Assembly: GCF_035440685.1 (NCBI RefSeq)
Contig: NZ_DAORMW010000028.1
Reading direction: 5' to 3' (one strand)
DNA length: 64,000 bases
Source of the DNA: Accumulibacter appositus
GTDB lineage: Bacteria; Pseudomonadota; Gammaproteobacteria; Burkholderiales; Rhodocyclaceae
Below the pieces are notes generated by a model. The model saw only the letters and a program-made list of their open reading frames with translations. It had not been told where the DNA came from and searched no databases. Below are positions 16,594-25,456 of this stretch, piece after piece (position 1 is the first letter of the stretch; the number at the start of each line of letters is the position of its first letter). The translations under genes and the position numbers were made by a program.

Positions 16594-16700
16594 AATGTGA
16601 AAGTCGCGCAGGCGACTCACGAAACTCCCTTCTCCCCTCTGCGGGAGAAGGGCCGGGGGAAGAGGGGGCGGTCATGACTTTCATGACTTGGGGTGTCTCC
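16594..16700 (-). repeat. Dispersed ~107-bp repeat, copy B
   Basis: Reverse-complement counterpart of 2325-2432. Read on the minus strand it starts GGAGACACCCCAAGTCATG and ends GCGACTTTCACATT, with an internal hairpin (CCCTTCTCCC... / GGGGAGAAGGG). It fills most of the mreD-mrdA gap and stops eight bases before the mrdA ribosome site. It may therefore affect mrdA expression, as leader or as mRNA stabiliser. Confidence 0.75.
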
Positions 16701-16742
16701 AGGTTTCATGAGCGTTAGCGACCCGGAAGCGGCCGCAGCCCT

Positions 16743-17264
16743 TCACAGCGGTCGATTGTCATCGCGGTCAACCGGCTGATGCTGTGGTAGCAGCAGGATC
16801 AGCGTCAGCAGCGGCCACAGAAAAGTCGCCAGAAAAGGTCCGAGAAAGTACGCCATCCCGGGCAGGTCGGCACCGACCATCGCCCAAACCACGAATTGCA
16901 CCAACTGTACCAGCAGGAGCAGCGGAAAGACCTGCAGCGCCTGCTGCCCGAGCGGAAACCACAGGATGCGTCTCGACAGCGCCGAGCCACCGTAGGCGGC
17001 CAGAACATAGGCCAGGGCATGCTGTCCCAGCAAGCTGGCGTCGGCAACGTCCATAGCCAAGCCCAGCAGAAAGGCCAGCCCCATGCCGACCAGGCGTGGC
17101 TCGCGAACGCTCCAGAACACGATCACCAGAGCCAGCCAATCCGGCACTCCAGGCCAGACCGACGTTGGCAGAAAGTTGAGCAGTAGCGCCAGCGCCAGAC
17201 TGAAGCCAATGAACCACGGGCGGACAGGCAGCAGAATACGTGACGAGGAGTAGCTGGTCTGCAT
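16743..17264 (-). CDS. mreD: Rod-shape-determining protein MreD
   Basis: Small inner-membrane component of the elongasome. 173 residues, five or so membrane segments, and the family's charged-loop pattern (VPDWLALVIVFWSVREPRLVGMGLAFLLGLAMDVADASLLGQHAL). Starts 5 bp after mreC. Separated from mrdA by 163 bp containing the repeat. Confidence 0.92.
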   Translation of the reverse strand: MQTSYSSSRILLPVRPWFIGFSLALALLLNFLPTSVWPGVPDWLALVIVFWSVREPRLVGMGLAFLLGLAMDVADASLLGQHALAYVLAAYGGSALSRRILWFPLGQQALQVFPLLLLVQLVQFVVWAMVGADLPGMAYFLGPFLATFLWPLLTLILLLPQHQPVDRDDNRPL

Positions 17265-17269
17265 CGCGT

Positions 17270-18202
17270 TCAGTCCTTCTTCGGGCGCTTCTTTTTCGCC
17301 CGCGAACTCTTCGGCGAGGCTCTAGGATCCTTAGCGGCAACTTCGTCGGCCAGTTCTGCCGGCAAAACCACCGGCCGGCGCGGATCGAGCACCATCACTT
17401 CACTGAAATGCTCGACCCCGGCCACTGGCGTGCAACGAATCTGGGCGAAGGTGTAGGTGGTATCACTTTCGATATGTGCCACCCTGGCGACCGGGAAACC
17501 CGGCGGAAAGATGCCATCCAGCCCCGAAGTCACCAGCAGGTCGCCGCTCTGGATATCGGCATTGAGCGGCACGAAACGCAGTTCGAGCTCGCCGTTGCCG
17601 AGCCCGAAAACGACCGAGCGCATGCCGGTGCGCACCACCTGCACCGGCACCGCCTGCTCCTTGTCGGTAAGCAAGGTGACCTCAGCGAGAAAAGGGAACA
17701 CCCGCGTCACCTGGCCAACAATGCCAAGGTCGTCAATGACCGGCTGCCCGGCAATCACCCTGTCCTGCTGGCCCTTATCGACAATCACCCGGCGCGCGTA
17801 GGGATCGCGTGCCGAATAGAGGATCTGCGCGACCTGGCCGCTGACCTGCTCCCGTTCCTTGACCCCGAGCAGTTTTCGCAAGCGCTCGTTCTCGGCCTCG
17901 ACGTGCTGGCTGCGCTGCAGCGTCGCAGCGGACTCCAGGCGACTGCGCTGCAACAGAGCGCTCTCCTCCTGCAAGCGAGCAGCACTGGCGAAATAGCTGC
18001 CCGCATTGTTCAGCAACTGCGCCGGCAGGTGCGCCAGATCCTGCACCGGGTGAGTGAACATCGATAGTCCCTGGCGAAGGACCTCGAGTGTCTGCAAGCG
18101 CGCGTCGACAATCAGCAGGGCCACCGACAGCGCAACGTAGAACGAGAGCAGCGCGAGCGGGGCCGGCCCGCGCTTGAAAAAAGGCGGCGGCTGTTGGTCC
18201 AT
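17270..18202 (-). CDS. mreC: Rod-shape-determining protein MreC
   Basis: Bitopic periplasmic protein that links MreB filaments to the wall synthases. 310 residues: cytoplasmic PFFKRGPAP stretch, one transmembrane helix (~16-33), coiled coil at ~70-105 (EESALLQRSRLESAATLQRSQHVEAENERLRKLL), then two beta-barrel domains. A basic C-terminal tail (SPKSSRAKKKRPKKD) is unusually long and lysine-rich. Start set at ATG 18202 rather than the TTG at 18205. Followed by mreD at 5 bp. Confidence 0.95.
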   Translation of the reverse strand: MDQQPPPFFKRGPAPLALLSFYVALSVALLIVDARLQTLEVLRQGLSMFTHPVQDLAHLPAQLLNNAGSYFASAARLQEESALLQRSRLESAATLQRSQHVEAENERLRKLLGVKEREQVSGQVAQILYSARDPYARRVIVDKGQQDRVIAGQPVIDDLGIVGQVTRVFPFLAEVTLLTDKEQAVPVQVVRTGMRSVVFGLGNGELELRFVPLNADIQSGDLLVTSGLDGIFPPGFPVARVAHIESDTTYTFAQIRCTPVAGVEHFSEVMVLDPRRPVVLPAELADEVAAKDPRASPKSSRAKKKRPKKD

Positions 18203-18250
18203 CAATCGATCATAGCGGCAGGCAAGCGACGGCGCTCAGGCCGCGGCACC

Positions 18251-19294
18251 TCAATCGGAGGCGAAAATGCTGCCGAGATTGTCCATCTTCTCGAGCGCCA
18301 TACCGCAGCCCCTGGCGACACAGGTCAGTGGTTCCTCGGCCACGATCACCGGCAGGCCGGTCTCCTCCATCAGCAAGCGATCCAGGTCACGCAGCAAGGC
18401 ACCCCCCCCGGTGAGCACCATGCCCTTGTCGGCAATGTCCGCACCAAGTTCCGGCGGCGTCTTTTCGAGCGCCGACTTGACCGCCGAGACAACGCTGTTC
18501 AGCGGTTCCGTCAGCGCCTCGAGGATTTCGTTTGAGGAGATGGTGAATTTTCGCGGAATGCCTTCGGCCTTGTTGATGCCGGAGACCTCCATCTCGCGCA
18601 CTTCGGCACCGGGAAAAGCCGAACCGATGTGTTTCTTGATGTTCTCGGCGGTGTTCTCGCCGATCAGCATGCCGTAGTTGCGGCTGATGTAGTTCATGAT
18701 CGCTTCGTCGAGCTTGTCGCCGCCGACACGAACCGAACCGGCATAGACCATGCCACCGAGCGAGATGACCCCGACTTCGGTCGTTCCCCCACCGATATCG
18801 ACGACCATCGAACCGGTCGGCTCGGCAACCGGCAGCCCGGCGCCGATCGCTGCCGCCATCGGCTCCTCGATCAGAAAGACCTGACTCGCACCCGCGCCGA
18901 TTGCCGACTCGCGAATGGCGCGGCGCTCGACCTGCGTCGAACCCGAGGGCACGCAGATGATGATCCGCGGCGAGGGCGACAGCAAGCGCGAGTCGTGCAC
19001 TTTCTTGATGAACTGCTTGAGCATCTGCTCGGTCACCGTGAAGTCGGCAATCACGCCATCCTTCATCGGCCGGATGACGGTAATCGCGCCAGGCGCCTTG
19101 CCAAGCATTTCCTTGGCGGCCTTGCCGACGGCCTGAATGGTTTTTTTGGAACTCGGTCCGCCTTCGGTCCTGATGGCGACCACTGACGGCTCGTCGAGGA
19201 CGATCCCCTTCGAGCGAACATAGATCAGCGTGTTGGCCGTGCCTAGGTCGATGGCGAGATCGTTCGAGAAATAACTGCGCAGAAAACTGAACAT
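18251..19294 (-). CDS. mreB: Actin-like rod-shape protein MreB
   Basis: Filament-forming ATPase that organises side-wall synthesis on the inner membrane. 347 residues, near-identical in style to other MreBs: phosphate-1 motif DLGTANTLIY at residue 16, connector DIGGGTTEVGVISLGG at about 165, and adenosine motif VLTGGGALLRDLDRLL at about 290. N-terminal MFSFLRSYFSND carries the usual membrane-binding start. First gene of the operon; divergent from gatC with a ~100-bp promoter region. Confidence 0.99.
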   Translation of the reverse strand: MFSFLRSYFSNDLAIDLGTANTLIYVRSKGIVLDEPSVVAIRTEGGPSSKKTIQAVGKAAKEMLGKAPGAITVIRPMKDGVIADFTVTEQMLKQFIKKVHDSRLLSPSPRIIICVPSGSTQVERRAIRESAIGAGASQVFLIEEPMAAAIGAGLPVAEPTGSMVVDIGGGTTEVGVISLGGMVYAGSVRVGGDKLDEAIMNYISRNYGMLIGENTAENIKKHIGSAFPGAEVREMEVSGINKAEGIPRKFTISSNEILEALTEPLNSVVSAVKSALEKTPPELGADIADKGMVLTGGGALLRDLDRLLMEETGLPVIVAEEPLTCVARGCGMALEKMDNLGSIFASD

Positions 19295-19345
19295 GCTGGC
19301 GAAATCCGTGATGGCCCCGCAGGGGCTGCGGTGGGAAAAACTTTT

Positions 19346-19374
19346 ATGATACCTTATATGGCTACCTCGTTTAA
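19346..19374 (-). promoter_or_regulatory. Probable promoter of mreB
   Basis: On the minus strand TTAAAC (19374-19369), a 17-bp spacer and TATCAT (19351-19346). It sits in the only A/T-rich part of the mreB-gatC gap and leaves a leader of roughly 45 bp. The same A/T patch may also serve gatC on the plus strand. Confidence 0.4.
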
Positions 19375-19395
19375 CACCTTAGTGATTTCCCAGCC

Positions 19396-19692
19396 ATGTC
19401 GCTCACCCTAGAACAGGTCCACCGCGTTGCCCACCTTGCCCGAATTGAAATCAGCGACGGCGAAGCGCAGAGCACTCTCGGCCAGCTCAACGAAATTTTC
19501 TCGCTCATCGAAGAGATGCAGGCCGTCGACACCCGTGGCGTCGAGCCCATGGCCCACGCTCAGGACGTCGCCCAGCGCCTGCGCGCTGACCGCGTCAGCG
19601 AGGCGGGCACGATCGACCAACGCGCCGCATTTCAGGAAGTCGCGCCGGAAACCGAGGCCGGCCTGTACCTGGTCCCGAAAGTCATCGAATGA
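19396..19692 (+). CDS. gatC: Asp/Glu-tRNA amidotransferase subunit C
   Basis: Small subunit that links and stabilises GatA and GatB in the enzyme converting Glu-tRNA(Gln) and/or Asp-tRNA(Asn) to the amidated form. 98 residues with the conserved VAHLARIEISDGE N-terminus, LNEIFSLIEEMQAVDT in the middle and GLYLVPKVIE at the end. ATGA overlap with gatA. Its presence implies that this organism uses indirect amidation for at least one amino acid. Confidence 0.97.
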   Translation: MSLTLEQVHRVAHLARIEISDGEAQSTLGQLNEIFSLIEEMQAVDTRGVEPMAHAQDVAQRLRADRVSEAGTIDQRAAFQEVAPETEAGLYLVPKVIE

Positions 19693-21158
19693 TCGCCGCC
19701 AGTCTGCAGGTGCTGGCCAGGGCACTGGCCAAGAGAGAAGTGTCGAGCGTCGAGTTGACCCACCTGTACCTCGATCGCATCGCCCGTCATAACCCACAGC
19801 TCAACGCTTTCATCAGCGTCGACGAAGGCTGCAGCCTGGCTCAGGCGCGCGCCGCCGACGAGCGCCTGGCGAAGGGCGAGGGCGGTCCGCTGACCGGCAT
19901 CCCGATCGCCCACAAGGACATTTTCTGCGCCCAGGGCTGGCTGACCACCTGCGGCTCAAGGATGCTGAACAATTTTGTCAGCCCCTACGACGCGGCAGTG
20001 ATCACCCGTTTCAAGGCCGCGGGTGCGGTCCTGCTCGGCAAGACCAACATGGATGAGTTCGCGATGGGTTCGTCGAACGAGACCTCGTTCTACGGCCCGG
20101 TGAGGAACCCCTGGAATGCTGACTGCGTTCCCGGCGGATCTTCCGGAGGCTCGGCCGCGGCCGTCGCCGCGGCCCTCGCTCCGGCAGCCACCGGCACCGA
20201 CACCGGCGGCTCGATCCGCCAGCCCGCCGCGCTCTGCAACCTGACCGGGATGAAGCCAACCTATGGCGTCGTCTCGCGCTACGGCATGATCGCTTTCGCC
20301 TCCTCGCTCGACCAGGCCGGTCCGCTGGCCCGTTCGGCCGCGGACTGCGCGCTGCTGCTCAACGCCATGGCCGGCTTCGACGAACGCGACTCGACCAGCG
20401 TCGAACGTCCCGGCGAGGACTACTGCCGCGAAATCGACGCCGCCGCTGGCGACAGACCCCTGGCCGGATTGAAAATCGGCCTGCCGGTAGAATTCTTCGG
20501 CGAAGGCTGTCGCCCGGAAGTGATGCACCTGGTCGAAGCGGCGATTGCCGAGTACCGCAAGCTCGGCGCCGAAACGATCTCCGTCAGCCTGCCGAGCATG
20601 CAGCTCTCGGTTGCCGCCTACTACGTGATCGCGCCGGCCGAAGCGAGCTCGAATCTGGCGCGCTTCGACGGCGTGCGCTACGGCTACCGTGCCCCGGAGT
20701 ACCAGGACCTCAACGACATGTACAGCAAGAGCCGCGCGCAGGGTTTCGGCGCCGAGGTCAAACGGCGCATCCTGATCGGCACCTACGTCCTCTCGCACGG
20801 CTACTACGACGCCTACTATCTGCAGGCACAGCGTATTCGCCGGCTGATTGCCAACGATTTCGCCAAGGCTTTCGGGCAATGCGACGTGATCATCGGGCCG
20901 ACCAGCCCGAGTACCGCCTTCAAGCTCGGCGAGAAAGCCGCCGACCCGGTGCAGATGTATCTGTCGGACATCTATACCATCGCCGTCAACCTCGCCGGCC
21001 TGCCGGCAATTTCGCTTCCCTGCGGCTTCGCTGGCGGCCTGCCGGCGGGCTTGCAACTGATCGGCAACTATTTCGCCGAGACGCAGCTGCTGAATGTCGC
21101 CCACCGCTACCAACAGGTGAGCGACTGGCATGTGCAGCGGCCAGCCGGCTTTGACTGA
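19689..21158 (+). CDS. gatA: Asp/Glu-tRNA amidotransferase subunit A (amidase)
   Basis: Releases ammonia from glutamine for GatB. 489 residues with the amidase-signature triad Lys76 (AHKDIF), cis-Ser151 (GGSSGGSAA) and Ser175 (DTGGSIRQPA), equivalent to K79/S154/S178 of S. aureus GatA. The C-terminal SLPCGFAGGLPAGLQLIG block is typical. Overlaps gatC by 4 bp; gatB follows after about 90 bp. Confidence 0.98.
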   Translation: MIAASLQVLARALAKREVSSVELTHLYLDRIARHNPQLNAFISVDEGCSLAQARAADERLAKGEGGPLTGIPIAHKDIFCAQGWLTTCGSRMLNNFVSPYDAAVITRFKAAGAVLLGKTNMDEFAMGSSNETSFYGPVRNPWNADCVPGGSSGGSAAAVAAALAPAATGTDTGGSIRQPAALCNLTGMKPTYGVVSRYGMIAFASSLDQAGPLARSAADCALLLNAMAGFDERDSTSVERPGEDYCREIDAAAGDRPLAGLKIGLPVEFFGEGCRPEVMHLVEAAIAEYRKLGAETISVSLPSMQLSVAAYYVIAPAEASSNLARFDGVRYGYRAPEYQDLNDMYSKSRAQGFGAEVKRRILIGTYVLSHGYYDAYYLQAQRIRRLIANDFAKAFGQCDVIIGPTSPSTAFKLGEKAADPVQMYLSDIYTIAVNLAGLPAISLPCGFAGGLPAGLQLIGNYFAETQLLNVAHRYQQVSDWHVQRPAGFD

Positions 21159-21248
21159 TGCGCGCGCCCGCGCTCGCAGCAGGCTCTCCCCCCAGCGCCG
21201 GTTGGCAGTTTGCCGCGGGCGTCGTTCTTGACGAGTGAGTAAGCAGTG

Positions 21249-22703
21249 ATGAAAGCATGGGAAGTGGTCATCGGCATCGAGACGCACGCGCAGTTATCGA
21301 CAACAGCGAAGATCTTCTCGGGCAGCTCGACAGCCTTTGGCGCCGAGCCCAACCTCCAGGCCAATGCCGTCGACATCGCCTTGCCGGGCGTCCTGCCGGT
21401 ACTCAACAAAGGCGCCGTCGAATGCGCGATCCGCTTCGGCCTAGCGGTCGGCGCAGAGATCGCGCCGCGATCGGTTTTCGCGCGCAAGAACTACTTCTAT
21501 CCGGACCTTCCCAAGGGTTACCAGATCAGTCAGTATGAACTGCCGGTGGTCATTGGCGGCCAGCTGACGATTGCGCTGGGAGAGGACGAGCGCGTGGTGA
21601 ACCTCACCCGTGCCCACCTCGAGGAAGACGCCGGCAAATCTCTGCATGAATGCCCGGGAGCCAACTTCCACGGCCGCACGGGGATTGATCTTAACCGTGC
21701 CGGGACGCCGCTGCTGGAGATCGTCACCGAGCCCGACATGCGATCGTCGGCCGAAGCCGTCGCCTATGCCCGCGCACTGCATGCGCTGGTGCGCTGGATC
21801 GGTATCTGCGACGGCAACATGCAGGAGGGCTCGTTCCGCTGCGACGCCAATGTTTCCGTTCGCCCGGTTGGCCAGGCCGAATTCGGTACCCGGCGCGAAA
21901 TCAAGAACCTGAACTCCTTCCGCTTCATGCAGCAGGCGATCGACTACGAAGTACAATGGCAGATCGCGACCCTCGAAGACGGTGGCAGGATCGAACAGGC
22001 AACGGTTCTCTTCGATCCGCAAAGCGGCGAAACACGCGCCATGCGCTCCAAGGAAGACGCCCACGATTACCGCTACTTCCCGGACCCCGATCTGCTGCCG
22101 CTAGTCATCGATCGCCAATGGATCGACGAGATCGCTCGGCAACTGCCAGAACTGCCGGCTGCGCGACGCGACCGCCTGACCACCGAGTACGGACTCTCAG
22201 CCTATGACGCCAAGCTCCTGACCACCTCGCTCGAACTGGCCACCTACTACGAAACAGCCGTCGCCGCGGCCGGTGCTTCCGGCGCCAAGCCTTGCGCAAA
22301 CTGGGTGATGGTCGACCTGACCGCTCGTCTGAACAAGGAAGAACTGGACATCAGCCAGTCGCCGGTATCGCCCGAGCAACTCGGGGGCATGGTCGCGCGC
22401 ATCGTCGACGGCACCATCTCGACGAATATTGCCCGCAAGGTGTTCGACGCGCTATGCAACGGTGAAGGCAGTTCCGCCGACCAGATCATCGCCAGCCAGG
22501 GTCTGCAGCAGATCACCGACAGCGGCGCGCTGGAAACGCTGATTGACGAACTGCTAGCGGCCAATGCAACCATGGTTGCCGAATTCAGGGCCGGCAAGGA
22601 AAAAGCCTTCAACGCACTGGTCGGCCAGGCGATGAAGGCCACGCGCGGCAAGGCCAACCCACAACAGGTCAACGCGCTGCTACGCAGGAAGCTCGGCGAG
22701 TAA
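21249..22703 (+). CDS. gatB: Asp/Glu-tRNA amidotransferase subunit B
   Basis: Phosphorylates the misacylated tRNA and transfers ammonia to it. 484 residues: IGIETHAQL start, YPDLPKGYQISQYELP near 85, GRTGIDLNRAGTPLLEIVTEPD near 140 and the YqeY-like C-terminal tail domain ending in ANPQQVNALLRRKL, which contacts tRNA. ATG 21249 taken; the GTG three bases earlier is an equally close alternative. Last gene of the gatCAB set. Confidence 0.97.
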   Translation: MKAWEVVIGIETHAQLSTTAKIFSGSSTAFGAEPNLQANAVDIALPGVLPVLNKGAVECAIRFGLAVGAEIAPRSVFARKNYFYPDLPKGYQISQYELPVVIGGQLTIALGEDERVVNLTRAHLEEDAGKSLHECPGANFHGRTGIDLNRAGTPLLEIVTEPDMRSSAEAVAYARALHALVRWIGICDGNMQEGSFRCDANVSVRPVGQAEFGTRREIKNLNSFRFMQQAIDYEVQWQIATLEDGGRIEQATVLFDPQSGETRAMRSKEDAHDYRYFPDPDLLPLVIDRQWIDEIARQLPELPAARRDRLTTEYGLSAYDAKLLTTSLELATYYETAVAAAGASGAKPCANWVMVDLTARLNKEELDISQSPVSPEQLGGMVARIVDGTISTNIARKVFDALCNGEGSSADQIIASQGLQQITDSGALETLIDELLAANATMVAEFRAGKEKAFNALVGQAMKATRGKANPQQVNALLRRKLGE

Positions 22704-22787
22704 CCCTGCAAGCCTTGAGTAGGCGCCGCAGGGCCGCAAACGGGCGCCAGCGCGGCGCGTGTGTGGTCAGGCCGTGGCGGACGACCC

Positions 22788-23417
22788 TCAGGGCCGTTCG
22801 GCGGCGCGCTTGAGAATATCGCGAAAACGACGCAAGTCCTCGTCGTACTTGAGGCCGACGGCTTGCTGATCCTTGCGCTTGGAGTCGATCACCGACTCCT
22901 GTGCCCGGATCTCGTAATCCGCGTCGCGCAAGCCCTTGGCGACTTCGGCCGGCAGACGCCGATTCCTGTAGAACTCGGCCTCGTTCTCGAACTTCTTGCG
23001 ACGTTTGCGTATCTCGGCGATCCGCTCTTCAGCCGCCTTAATGGTCATGTCGAGGTCACCCAGTGCCCGACTACGCATCACTTCGATATCTTTCTCGCTG
23101 CCGTAGGTATTGAGCAGTGCCTGATCCCTGCGTCTCTGCTCATTCTCGATGCGCTCCCGCTCCGCCCGCCGTCGAGCTTCGGCCTCTTTCGCAGCGCGCT
23201 CCTCGGCGGTCAGCGGCGCCTCGACGACTCTCGAGGTCCTGCCCGATTGGCCAAGCTCGCGATAGGCGCGCCCATAGCAGGCCGACGGCAGAATGTCACC
23301 GCAAACCTGCTTGCCCGACTCGTCGTCGCAACAGAAAATCCGCGCAGCCGCGAAACTCGAAGCACTTCCCGCCAGCACCAGTGCGATCAGCAGGCCAACG
23401 CTAACTGCTGCGCGCAA
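22788..23417 (-). CDS. Secreted DUF4124-like coiled-coil protein
   Basis: 209 residues: signal peptide (LRAAVSVGLLIALVLAGSASSFA), a short Cys-bearing N-domain (RIFCCDDESGKQVCGD, then CYGRAYRELG) of the DUF4124 kind, and a long charged helical region with two coiled-coil stretches (~55-100 and 115-195). TTG 23417 is chosen as the start: AGGAG lies seven bases upstream and the signal peptide begins there. Longer versions from 23480 or 23456 would place a basic stretch before it. Overlaps the pyrE stop by 17 bp, so it is probably translationally coupled. Function unknown. Confidence 0.7.
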   Translation of the reverse strand: MRAAVSVGLLIALVLAGSASSFAAARIFCCDDESGKQVCGDILPSACYGRAYRELGQSGRTSRVVEAPLTAEERAAKEAEARRRAERERIENEQRRRDQALLNTYGSEKDIEVMRSRALGDLDMTIKAAEERIAEIRKRRKKFENEAEFYRNRRLPAEVAKGLRDADYEIRAQESVIDSKRKDQQAVGLKYDEDLRRFRDILKRAAERP

Positions 23418-24048
23418 CGCCGTACTCCTGCCGATAGCGTGCGACCGCCGTCTCATGCTGTGCGAAATCCGGACGCTCATGAAGGAAGGCCAGCAAGTCG
23501 TCCAGACTGGCCACGGCGATCACCGGGATAGCGTAATCCCGCTGGACTTCCTGCACCGCCGACAAGCTGCCACGGCCACGCTCCATGCGATCAAGGGCGA
23601 TCACCACTCCGCAGGGCGTAGCCCCCGCCGCACGGATCAGCTCGACCGATTCGCGGACCGAGGTACCGGCAGAAATGACATCGTCGATGATCAGTACTTG
23701 CCCTGCCAACGGCGCACCGACGATGCTGCCCCCTTCGCCGTGATCCTTGGCTTCCTTGCGATTGAACGAAAAAGGCAGGTTGCGGCCGGCGCGCGCGAGG
23801 GCGACGGCAATCACCGCCACCAAAGGAATGCCTTTGTAGGCCGGGCCAAACAAACCATCGCAACGGATACCACTGACGCCGATCGCCGTAGCGTAGAATT
23901 CGGCCAGCCGGCCGAGCGCCGCGCCGTCGTTGAACAGACCGGCGTTGAAGAAGTACGGAGAAAGCCGCCCGGCCTTGGTCTTGAACTCACCAAAGCGCAG
24001 CACGTCTTTTCCGACCGCAAAGTCAATGAAGTCCTGACGAAAGTCCAT
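23401..24048 (-). CDS. pyrE: Orotate phosphoribosyltransferase
   Basis: Fifth step of pyrimidine synthesis: orotate + PRPP to OMP. 215 residues. The PRPP-binding signature VLIIDDVISAGTS is at ~118-130, the FNRKEAKDHGEGG flexible loop at ~95-107 and KAGRLSPYFFNAG at ~25. It lies divergent from the exonuclease gene (44-bp gap). The next gene on its strand overlaps its stop. Confidence 0.98.
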   Translation of the reverse strand: MDFRQDFIDFAVGKDVLRFGEFKTKAGRLSPYFFNAGLFNDGAALGRLAEFYATAIGVSGIRCDGLFGPAYKGIPLVAVIAVALARAGRNLPFSFNRKEAKDHGEGGSIVGAPLAGQVLIIDDVISAGTSVRESVELIRAAGATPCGVVIALDRMERGRGSLSAVQEVQRDYAIPVIAVASLDDLLAFLHERPDFAQHETAVARYRQEYGVARSS

Positions 24049-24092
24049 ACAGCCTTTTCTACGAAACAGGGCCGTTCCCGGCCCGGTGCCCT

Positions 24093-24890
24093 ATGTTACG
24101 CATCATTACCCTGAATCTCAACGGCATTCGCTCGGCCTGGCGCAAGGGACTACTTCCCTGGGCCGCGGCGCAGAACGCCGACATCATTTGCCTGCAGGAA
24201 CTGAAGGCCCAGCACCTAGACCTCAGCAAGGAAATGCTGGCCCCTAATGATTTCCATGCCTACTACCGCTGCGCCGACAAGAAGGGCTACAGCGGCGTCG
24301 GGCTGTGGTGCCGGAAAAAGCCCATAGGAGTCAGCGATGTTCTGGGCAGCGCCGAGTTCGACGACGAGGGACGTTATCTGCGCGCCGATTTCGATGGGCT
24401 GTCAGTGGTCTCCCTGTATCAGCCCTCGGGATCCAGCTCCGCGTCACGGCAGGAAGCGAAATACCGCTTCATGGACCTCATCTACCCGCACCTGCACGAA
24501 CTCGCGTCGAGTGGACGCGAGATCGTCGTTTGCGCTGACTGGAACATCGCCCATCAGGAAATCGACCTCAAGAACTGGCGCAGCAACCGCAAGAACTCGG
24601 GGTTTCTGCCCGAAGAACGCGCCTGGGTCAGTCGATTGCTGGACGATGGCGGCTGGCGCGACGTCTACCGGCAATTGCACCCGAGCATTGGCGAAGAAGG
24701 CTACACTTGGTGGTCAAACCGTGGCCAGGCCTGGGCAAACAATGTCGGTTGGCGACTCGACTACCAGCTCGCCACCGCCGCCATCGCGGCAACGGCGAGA
24801 AGCGCGGCCGTCTATAAAGAGCAGCGCTTCAGCGATCACGCACCGCTGACCATCGATTACGATTTCGACCTCGACCGGCCGGGCGCCTGA
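24093..24890 (+). CDS. xthA: Exodeoxyribonuclease III family AP endonuclease
   Basis: Base-excision-repair endonuclease/exonuclease. 265 residues, with all the EEP-fold landmarks: LNLNGIRSA (metal-binding N), LQELKAQ (catalytic Glu), DWNIAHQEIDLKN, WWSNRGQAW, WRLDYQLAT and the terminal FSDHAPL with its catalytic His. Divergent from pyrE, as in several betaproteobacteria. Could also be named exoA. Confidence 0.95.
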   Translation: MLRIITLNLNGIRSAWRKGLLPWAAAQNADIICLQELKAQHLDLSKEMLAPNDFHAYYRCADKKGYSGVGLWCRKKPIGVSDVLGSAEFDDEGRYLRADFDGLSVVSLYQPSGSSSASRQEAKYRFMDLIYPHLHELASSGREIVVCADWNIAHQEIDLKNWRSNRKNSGFLPEERAWVSRLLDDGGWRDVYRQLHPSIGEEGYTWWSNRGQAWANNVGWRLDYQLATAAIAATARSAAVYKEQRFSDHAPLTIDYDFDLDRPGA

Positions 24891-25117
24891 CGAGTTCTGC
24901 GGCGGTCATGCCCTGACCTCGCGCTGCAGAACAAAGGCTTGCTGCTTGGCGAGCGCGCATTGATCTCGGGCGCCTAATTCTATAACCTGAAGCACCCATA
25001 CGCGATCGTGGAGATTGCCCGGAACCCTCTTCGGCCTGTCCTGTCCCGCCTTTCCTTCTACTGCCCGCCGCTGAACCCTTCCCTTTTTCGCCATCACTTT
25101 TTACTGCGAGGTCCACC

Positions 25118-25441
25118 ATGCCCGACGTCACCAGCGAACTTTCCACCGCCAGCAAACAAAAGCTAGTCTCCGACATGAAAGTCGTTGTTTCTGACGCGGA
25201 AGAGCTTCTTCGTGCCACTGCCGGCGTCGCGGGCGACAAGGTGGGCGAGTTGCGCGAGCGCATTGGCGAGAGGCTGCGCGACGCCAAGCTGCGTCTGGCC
25301 GATGCTGAAGTGGCGCTGGTCGATAAAACCAAGGCTGCGGCACGCGCCACCGACGACTTCGTCCATGAGAACCCGTGGCGTGCCGTCGGCGTCGCGGCCG
25401 TCGTCGGCCTGCTGCTCGGCGCACTCATCAGCCGCCGCTAG
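25118..25441 (+). CDS. DUF883 (ElaB/YqjD-like) membrane-anchored protein
   Basis: 107 residues: a long amphipathic helix rich in Lys/Glu (SDAEELLRATAGVAGDKVGELRERIG and on), then WRAVGVAAVVGLLLGALISRR, a C-tail membrane anchor. The E. coli relatives YqjD/ElaB/YgaM sit in the inner membrane and bind ribosomes in stationary phase. First gene of a yqjD-yqjE-yqjK trio. A GCGAGGT sequence precedes the ATG. Confidence 0.88.
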   Translation: MPDVTSELSTASKQKLVSDMKVVVSDAEELLRATAGVAGDKVGELRERIGERLRDAKLRLADAEVALVDKTKAAARATDDFVHENPWRAVGVAAVVGLLLGALISRR

Positions 25442-25456
25442 GCATTGCCCCGCGCC

